Assembly (NCBI RefSeq): GCF_001514065.1
Contig: NZ_KQ948426.1
Span: 496,001 to 560,000, forward strand
Length of the DNA: 64,000 nucleotides
Direction: 5' to 3'
Source: Streptomyces antibioticus
GTDB taxonomy: Bacteria; Actinomycetota; Actinomycetes; Streptomycetales; Streptomycetaceae
The notes beneath the pieces are model-generated. The model worked only from the letters and a program-made list of their open reading frames with translations. It searched no databases and had not been told where the DNA came from. Each line of letters opens with the position of its first letter. Within the stretch, counting starts at the first letter, position 1. The position numbers and the translations under genes are program-made. Below are positions 59,137 to 64,000 of this stretch, piece after piece.

Positions 59137-60219
59137 TTAGCGCTCGACCTCGCCCTTGATGAACTTCTCGACGTTCGCGAAGGCCTCGTCGTCGAAGTAC
59201 TGGACCGGCGGGGACTTCATGAAGTACGAAGACGCCGACAGGATCGGGCCGCCGATGCCGCGGTCCTTGGCGATCTTCGCAGCGCGCAGGGCGTCGATGA
59301 TGACACCCGCGGAGTTCGGGGAGTCCCAGACCTCGAGCTTGTACTCCAGGTTCAGCGGAACGTCGCCGAAGGCACGGCCCTCGAGGCGGACGTAGGCCCA
59401 CTTGCGGTCGTCGAGCCACGCCACGTAGTCCGAGGGACCGATGTGGACGTTCTTCTCGCCCAGGTCGCGGTCGGGGATCTGCGAGGTGACGGCCTGCGTC
59501 TTCGAGATCTTCTTGGACTCGAGGCGGTCGCGCTCCAGCATGTTCTTGAAGTCCATGTTGCCGCCGACGTTGAGCTGCATCGTGCGCTCAAGGCGGACAC
59601 CGCGGTCCTCGAACAGCTTCGCCATCACACGGTGCGTGATGGTGGCGCCGACCTGCGACTTGATGTCGTCACCGACGATCGGGACACCGGCCTCGGTGAA
59701 CTTGTCGGCCCACTCCTTGGTGCCGGCGATGAAGACCGGGAGGGCGTTGACGAAGGCGACCTTGGCGTCGATGGCGCACTGGGCGTAGAACTTCGCCGCG
59801 TCCTCGGAGCCGACGGGCAGGTAGCAGACGAGAACGTCGACCTGCTTGTCCTTGAGGACCTGGACGACGTCGACCGGCTCCTCGGCGGACTCCTCGATGG
59901 TCAGGCGGTAGTACTTGCCGAGACCGTCGAGGGTGTGACCGCGCTGGACCGTGACGCCCTTGTTCGGGACGTCGCAGATCTTGATGGTGTTGTTCTCGCT
60001 GGCACCGATGGCGTCCGAGAGGTCGAGGCCGACCTTCTTCGCGTCGACGTCGAAGGCGGCGACGAACTCGACGTCACCGACGTGGTAGTCGCCGAACTGG
60101 ACGTGCATGAGTCCAGGCACCTTGGACGCCGGGTCGGCGTCCTTGTAGTACTCGACTCCCTGAACCAGCGACGCGGCGCAGTTGCCCACACCGACGATGG
60201 CTACGCGAACCGAACCCAT
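59137..60219 (-). CDS. ino1: Inositol-3-phosphate synthase
   Basis: A 360-residue NAD-dependent enzyme converting glucose-6-phosphate to myo-inositol-3-phosphate, the precursor of mycothiol and phosphatidylinositol. The Rossmann motif is [20 protein letters not shown], with [16 protein letters not shown] and [11 protein letters not shown] in the catalytic domain. The start is ATG 60217-60219 with AGGGAG eight bases upstream. It lies 44 bp after the PadR gene on the same strand, so the regulator and enzyme probably form one unit, hinting at PadR control of inositol synthesis. Confidence 0.96.
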   Translation of the reverse strand: MGSVRVAIVGVGNCAASLVQGVEYYKDADPASKVPGLMHVQFGDYHVGDVEFVAAFDVDAKKVGLDLSDAIGASENNTIKICDVPNKGVTVQRGHTLDGLGKYYRLTIEESAEEPVDVVQVLKDKQVDVLVCYLPVGSEDAAKFYAQCAIDAKVAFVNALPVFIAGTKEWADKFTEAGVPIVGDDIKSQVGATITHRVMAKLFEDRGVRLERTMQLNVGGNMDFKNMLERDRLESKKISKTQAVTSQIPDRDLGEKNVHIGPSDYVAWLDDRKWAYVRLEGRAFGDVPLNLEYKLEVWDSPNSAGVIIDALRAAKIAKDRGIGGPILSASSYFMKSPPVQYFDDEAFANVEKFIKGEVER

Positions 60220-60263
60220 TCCGGTTGCTCCCTGTGTGTACGAGTGAGGCCCTGACTGGGCGC

Positions 60264-60953
60264 TCACGTGGCGGTGTCGTCGGGCAGATCGGTCCGGGGG
60301 GTGTCCCCGGGCCGTGGCAGGTTGCCCGTCGCTCCAGTGGTGTTGTTCTGCTGAGAGGACTGAGCGGGCCCCCCGGTGGAACCACGAAGGTCCCGTCCGG
60401 CCCGCTCGCTCTCGATGAGCTCGTTCAGCCAGCGCACTTCGCGCTCCACGGACTCCATTCCGTGGCGCTGGAGCTCAAGCGTGTAGTCGTCGAGGCGCTC
60501 CCGGGTGCGCGCGAACGAGACGCGCATCTTGTCCAGGCGCTCCTCCAGCCGGCTGCGGCGGCCTTCCAGCACCCGCACGCGCACATCGCGCGACGTCTGC
60601 CCGAAGAAGGCGAAACGCGCGGCGAAGTGCTCGTCCTCGTACGCGTCGGGGCCGGTCTGGGAGAGCAACTCCTCGAAGTGCTCCTTACCTTCCGCCGTCA
60701 ACCGATAGACGATCTTGGCGCGACGCCCCGCCAGTGATGCGGCGAGGGCGTCCTCGGGAGCGTTCCCCGGTTCCTCGATCAACCAGCCGTTGGCGACCAG
60801 CGTCTTGAGGCAGGGATAGAGCGTGCCGTAACTGAACGCACGGAACACACCCAATGACGTGTTGAGCCGCTTGCGCAGCTCGTAGCCGTGCATCGGGGAC
60901 TCGCGCAGGAGACCGAGTACGGCGAACTCCAGGATCCCGGAACGCCGGCTCAT
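60264..60953 (-). CDS. PadR family transcriptional regulator
   Basis: A 229-residue regulator. The N-terminal winged helix (about 6-90) reads [24 protein letters not shown] and [19 protein letters not shown], with the wing in [20 protein letters not shown] long helical C-terminal domain (about 105-185) mediates dimerisation, and the last 40 residues are Gln/Asn/Thr-rich and disordered. The start is ATG 60951-60953 with GGAGG upstream. A perfect inverted repeat 40 bp upstream is the likely operator, so autoregulation of the padR-ino1 transcript is expected. Confidence 0.92.
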   Translation of the reverse strand: MSRRSGILEFAVLGLLRESPMHGYELRKRLNTSLGVFRAFSYGTLYPCLKTLVANGWLIEEPGNAPEDALAASLAGRRAKIVYRLTAEGKEHFEELLSQTGPDAYEDEHFAARFAFFGQTSRDVRVRVLEGRRSRLEERLDKMRVSFARTRERLDDYTLELQRHGMESVEREVRWLNELIESERAGRDLRGSTGGPAQSSQQNNTTGATGNLPRPGDTPRTDLPDDTAT

Positions 60954-60992
60954 GGTCGCCTCCTCTCGGTCTTCCGCTCGCTTATGCCGCTC

Positions 60993-61015
60993 TGATGTAT
61001 CGGCTCGATACATCA
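60993..61015 (-). promoter_or_regulatory. PadR operator (inverted repeat)
   Basis: TGATGTATCG (60993-61002) and CGATACATCA (61006-61015) are perfect 10-bp arms spaced by GCT. This includes the ATGT/ACAT pattern bound by many PadR proteins, placed 40 bp before the padR start. Confidence 0.8.
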
Positions 61016-61319
61016 CGACGATAGAACGGCCTTCCGGATGCGACAAGTGCGGGGATGGTGAACGGGATCACATCACCGATTCGTTGGAGGCAAGTTGCCT
61101 GATTTGGGGTGAACTTCGGGCCTAGGCGGGTTTTGACGGTGCGTAGTCTGTGCGGCATGCACACCACCGGGAACCGAGTGACGCCTGAGGGCGTCGTCGT
61201 CCTCGGTGCAGTACGGGTGAATGCGAAAGCGACCACATCCGTACTTCGGGGGGACCGGAAACCAGCAGCCGCCGTTTCCAGGCGCGCAAAGGTGCGCCTG
61301 CCCTAGGAGTAGTCGTTCG

Positions 61320-63932
61320 ATGAGCGAGCACCGTCGCAAACCGCCGCAGCCGCAGGGAGGCGGACGTGCCGCGGCCCGACGCGGCCAGTCCGGCTCGTCC
61401 TCCGGCCGCCGTGCGGCACCGCGTGGCGCCACCGGATCTCCTTCCGACGCGTACGGGTCGGGTTCACACGAGTCGGGTGCGGAGGAACGGCCGTACGGCG
61501 GCCGCGCCGACGCCCGCCGCGCGGCACAGAGAACCGGGGGCAGTCGGCGCAGAGCGCCCGAGCCCACGGGTCGCGGCGCGCGCCGCGGCTCCACCGGTCC
61601 TGGACGCGGCCGAGCCGCCGCCTCCACCAAGAACCGGTTCATCGACTACCCGCGCGCCGGCAAGTACGGCTGGCAGCGCTGGGTGCCCTCCTGGAGACTC
61701 GTCTCCGGACTCGGCCTCGCCTTCTTCGGCAGCCTGGTGGCCATTGCGGGCATCGGGTACGCCATGGTGAGCATCCCCAGCGAGAACGCTGCGGCGAAGT
61801 CGGAGAACAACGTCTACTACTGGGCTGACGGCAGCCAGATGGTCGCCACCGGCGCCGGTGCGAACCGCCAGAACGTCTCCATCGCCAAGATTCCCAAGTC
61901 GATGCAGTGGGCCGTGATCTCCGCGGAGAACAAGAGCTTCTACACCGACTCGGGCGTCGACCCCATGGGTATCGCGCGAGCGCTCGCCAACATGGCGCGC
62001 GGCGGTGACACGCAGGGTGGTTCGACCATCACCCAGCAGTACGTCAAGAACACCTACCTGAGCCAGGAACAGACCATCTCCCGGAAGTTCAAGGAGATGT
62101 TCATTTCCATAAAGGTGGGCACGAAGCTCTCGAAGGACGAGATCCTCCAGGGCTACCTGAACACCTCGTACTACGGCCGTGGTGCCTACGGCATCCAGGC
62201 CGCCGCGCAGACCTACTACGGCGTGGACGCCGAGGACCTCACCGATTCCCAGTGCGCCTTCCTCGCCGCGCTACTCAAGGGTCCGACGTACTACGACCCC
62301 ATCGACAACACGAGCATCGACCCCACGGCCACCAAGGACGCCAACCTCAAGCGCTCCCAGGAACGCTGGGGCTGGATCCTGGAGCAGATGCACAACGACA
62401 AGCATCTGACGGACGCCCAGTACCAGACGGCCACCAAGAAATACCCCACGCCCCAGGGCCTCAAGGCGACCAAGGGCATGACCGGCCAGGTCAGCTACCT
62501 GGTCGACACGGCCAAGAAGTACGTGCTGGCCCACTCGAAGATCTCGCGGGCCGACTTCGACAAGGGCGGCTACCAGATCTACACGACCTTCGAGAAGGAC
62601 AAGGTCAACGCCCTGTCGAAGGCCGTGAAGAAGATCGAGGACGAGCGCATCGACCCGAAGAAGCGTGAGCTCGACAAGCACGTCCAGTTCGGCGCCGCAT
62701 CGGTGAGGCCGAAGGACGGTGCGATCGTCGCGCTGTACGGCGGTGCGGGTTACGAGAACGATCACTTCAACAACAACGCCGACACGTCGGGTGTGCCCGT
62801 CGGCTCGACGTGGAAGCCGTTCGTGCTCGCTGCGGCCATGCAGTACGGCACGTACAGGGATCCGGACACCGGGGTCTCGCCGATGAGCAAGTACAACGGC
62901 AACGATCATCTGAAGGTCAGAAACCCCGACGGCACCTACGTTCTGAAGAAGGACAACTCGGTCTTCTATCAGGAGAACGAGAGCGACTATCCCTGGGGTT
63001 ACATCACCCTGCGCAAGGCGATGGAGCAGTCCGTCAACACTCCGTTCGTGCAGCTGGGCATGGATGTGGGGATGAGCAAGGTGCGTGATGTGGCCGAGGC
63101 GTCCGGCATTCTGGACCAGAGCTTCGAGACACTGAACGCGTCGTTCGCGCTCGGTACCTCAACCCCCAGTGCCATCCGCATGGCCGACGCCTACGCCACG
63201 TTCGCCGCGTCCGGCAAGCACGCCGACCCGTATTCGGTGACCCAGGTCAAGCACAACGGCATCGAAGAGCAGGGCTTCAGCAAGCCGAAGGTCACCCTCG
63301 CGATGCCCGAGAACGTGGCGAACAACGTCACGGACACCCTTGAGAACGTCATCAAGAACGGTACGGGTAAGAACGCGCTGGCCCTCGGCCGTACGGCCGC
63401 CGGCAAGACGGGTACCACGGACAGCAACAAGTCCGCCTGGTTCGTCGGGTACACGCAGCAACTGTCCACCTCGGTCGCGATGTTCCGAGAGGACCCCAAG
63501 AACAGCAAGCTGCTCTCCATGAACGGCACGGCGGGTGTGGAGTCCATCCACGGTGGTGACATCCCGACGTCGATCTGGACCGAGTACATGAAGGTCGCGC
63601 TCAAGAACGCCAGCGACACCGGCTTCCCGGAGGCCGAGAAGATCGGTGACATCCAGGACGAGGAAGGTGCACCGTCCCCGACGCCGTCCGTCACCGCGAC
63701 GCCGAGTGAGACGCCCAGCGTGACGCCTAGCCCGACGCCCAGCGAGACCGAGGTCCTCCCCTCGCCGTCGGCCAGCGAGTCCTGCAAGTTCAGCTGGCAG
63801 TGCTCGGACAACGGAGGCACGGACAACGGTGGTACGGACGGAGGCGTGACACCCACACCGACGGCCACGGAGACGGACACCACCAGAGGCAATGGCAATG
63901 GTGGCGGCATCTTCGGAGGATCGACCGGTTAG
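61320..63932 (+). CDS. Class A penicillin-binding protein (bifunctional glycosyltransferase/transpeptidase)
   Basis: An 870-residue wall synthase. The first 120 residues are a basic, disordered cytoplasmic region rich in Arg, Gly, Ala and Ser; one transmembrane helix follows (about 140-163). The GT51 domain has the catalytic Glu in SAENKSFYTDSGVDP and GGSTITQQYVKNTY. The transpeptidase has SxxK as STWKPF near residue 498, SVN near 571 and KTGTT near 697. The C-terminal 100 residues are Thr/Pro/Ser-rich with SPTPSxT-like repeats, ending in a Gly-rich tail. The start is ATG 61320 with AGGAG upstream. It probably runs from its own promoter opposite the padR unit. Confidence 0.95.
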   Translation: MSEHRRKPPQPQGGGRAAARRGQSGSSSGRRAAPRGATGSPSDAYGSGSHESGAEERPYGGRADARRAAQRTGGSRRRAPEPTGRGARRGSTGPGRGRAAASTKNRFIDYPRAGKYGWQRWVPSWRLVSGLGLAFFGSLVAIAGIGYAMVSIPSENAAAKSENNVYYWADGSQMVATGAGANRQNVSIAKIPKSMQWAVISAENKSFYTDSGVDPMGIARALANMARGGDTQGGSTITQQYVKNTYLSQEQTISRKFKEMFISIKVGTKLSKDEILQGYLNTSYYGRGAYGIQAAAQTYYGVDAEDLTDSQCAFLAALLKGPTYYDPIDNTSIDPTATKDANLKRSQERWGWILEQMHNDKHLTDAQYQTATKKYPTPQGLKATKGMTGQVSYLVDTAKKYVLAHSKISRADFDKGGYQIYTTFEKDKVNALSKAVKKIEDERIDPKKRELDKHVQFGAASVRPKDGAIVALYGGAGYENDHFNNNADTSGVPVGSTWKPFVLAAAMQYGTYRDPDTGVSPMSKYNGNDHLKVRNPDGTYVLKKDNSVFYQENESDYPWGYITLRKAMEQSVNTPFVQLGMDVGMSKVRDVAEASGILDQSFETLNASFALGTSTPSAIRMADAYATFAASGKHADPYSVTQVKHNGIEEQGFSKPKVTLAMPENVANNVTDTLENVIKNGTGKNALALGRTAAGKTGTTDSNKSAWFVGYTQQLSTSVAMFREDPKNSKLLSMNGTAGVESIHGGDIPTSIWTEYMKVALKNASDTGFPEAEKIGDIQDEEGAPSPTPSVTATPSETPSVTPSPTPSETEVLPSPSASESCKFSWQCSDNGGTDNGGTDGGVTPTPTATETDTTRGNGNGGGIFGGSTG

Positions 63933-63955
63933 CCGCCATATCGCCCGCCAAGGGT

Positions 63956-63969
63956 GTTTCACGTGAAAC
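63956..63969. other. parS: parS site
   Basis: A perfect GTTTCACGTGAAAC, 23 bp after the class A PBP stop and near the window end. Confidence 0.95.
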
Positions 63970-64000
63970 ATGGGCCGTCGCACCCACCAGGTGCGGCGGC

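Overview
This is the replication-origin region of a Streptomyces chromosome (or a very close relative). The base composition is very GC-rich. GTG starts and G/C third codon positions are common, and many genes are translationally coupled through ATGA/GTGA overlaps. The gene order gyrA-gyrB-dciA-recF-gnd-dnaN-oriC-dnaA-rpmH-rnpA-yidD-yidC-jag-rsmG-parA-parB is the classic actinobacterial origin order. I saw no phage, transposon or CRISPR array.

Layout. 1-5.1 kb: cell elongation and signalling (rodA, pbpA, PASTA kinase). 5.2-6.2 kb: a restriction-endonuclease-like gene broken by a one-base frameshift. 6.3-10.9 kb: a minus-strand run with three class E sortases, a glutamine amidotransferase, a tiny membrane protein and a DUF881 protein, then crgA on the plus strand. 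10.88-11.10 kb: four DnaA boxes, three of them perfect, about 24 kb from oriC. 11.1-24.5 kb: rhomboid protease, cyclophilin, DUF5324 protein, a decayed gene, tRNA-Ala, an XRE regulator, a second Ser/Thr kinase, a secreted membrane-anchored protein, several very small genes, and a giant HTH/nSTAND1/14-repeat WD40 protein. 24.7-34.7 kb: tRNA-Ile, DUF3566, gyrA, gyrB, dciA, recF, gnd, dnaN. 34.68-35.56 kb: oriC with about twenty imperfect DnaA boxes. 35.6-44.1 kb: dnaA, rpmH, rnpA, yidD, yidC, jag, rsmG, parA, parB. 44.2-56.5 kb: acetyltransferase, trxA/trxB under a SigR-type promoter, sigM and its anti-sigma factor, a pseudokinase, murJ, a DUF6049 membrane protein and the CCA-adding enzyme, an arrangement shared with mycobacteria. 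56.7-64 kb: a small low-GC secreted protein flanked by two 36-bp parS palindromes, an LppU-like protein, an MFS transporter, inositol-phosphate synthase, a PadR regulator with its operator, and a class A penicillin-binding protein.

How it fits together. DnaA acts at oriC, at boxes upstream of its own gene, and probably at the distal cluster. ParA and ParB act on eight perfect parS sites (GTTTCACGTGAAAC) and perhaps two one-mismatch sites in this window. Envelope biogenesis is served by the RodA/PBP pair, PASTA kinase, CrgA, MurJ, its pseudokinase neighbour and the class A PBP. YidC/YidD, the sortases and the rhomboid handle membrane and surface proteins. The accessory content is modest: the frameshifted nuclease, the STAND-WD40 protein, the low-GC secreted peptide gene and some gene remnants. 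Start codons were chosen by Shine-Dalgarno spacing and family alignment from memory; no database search was run.
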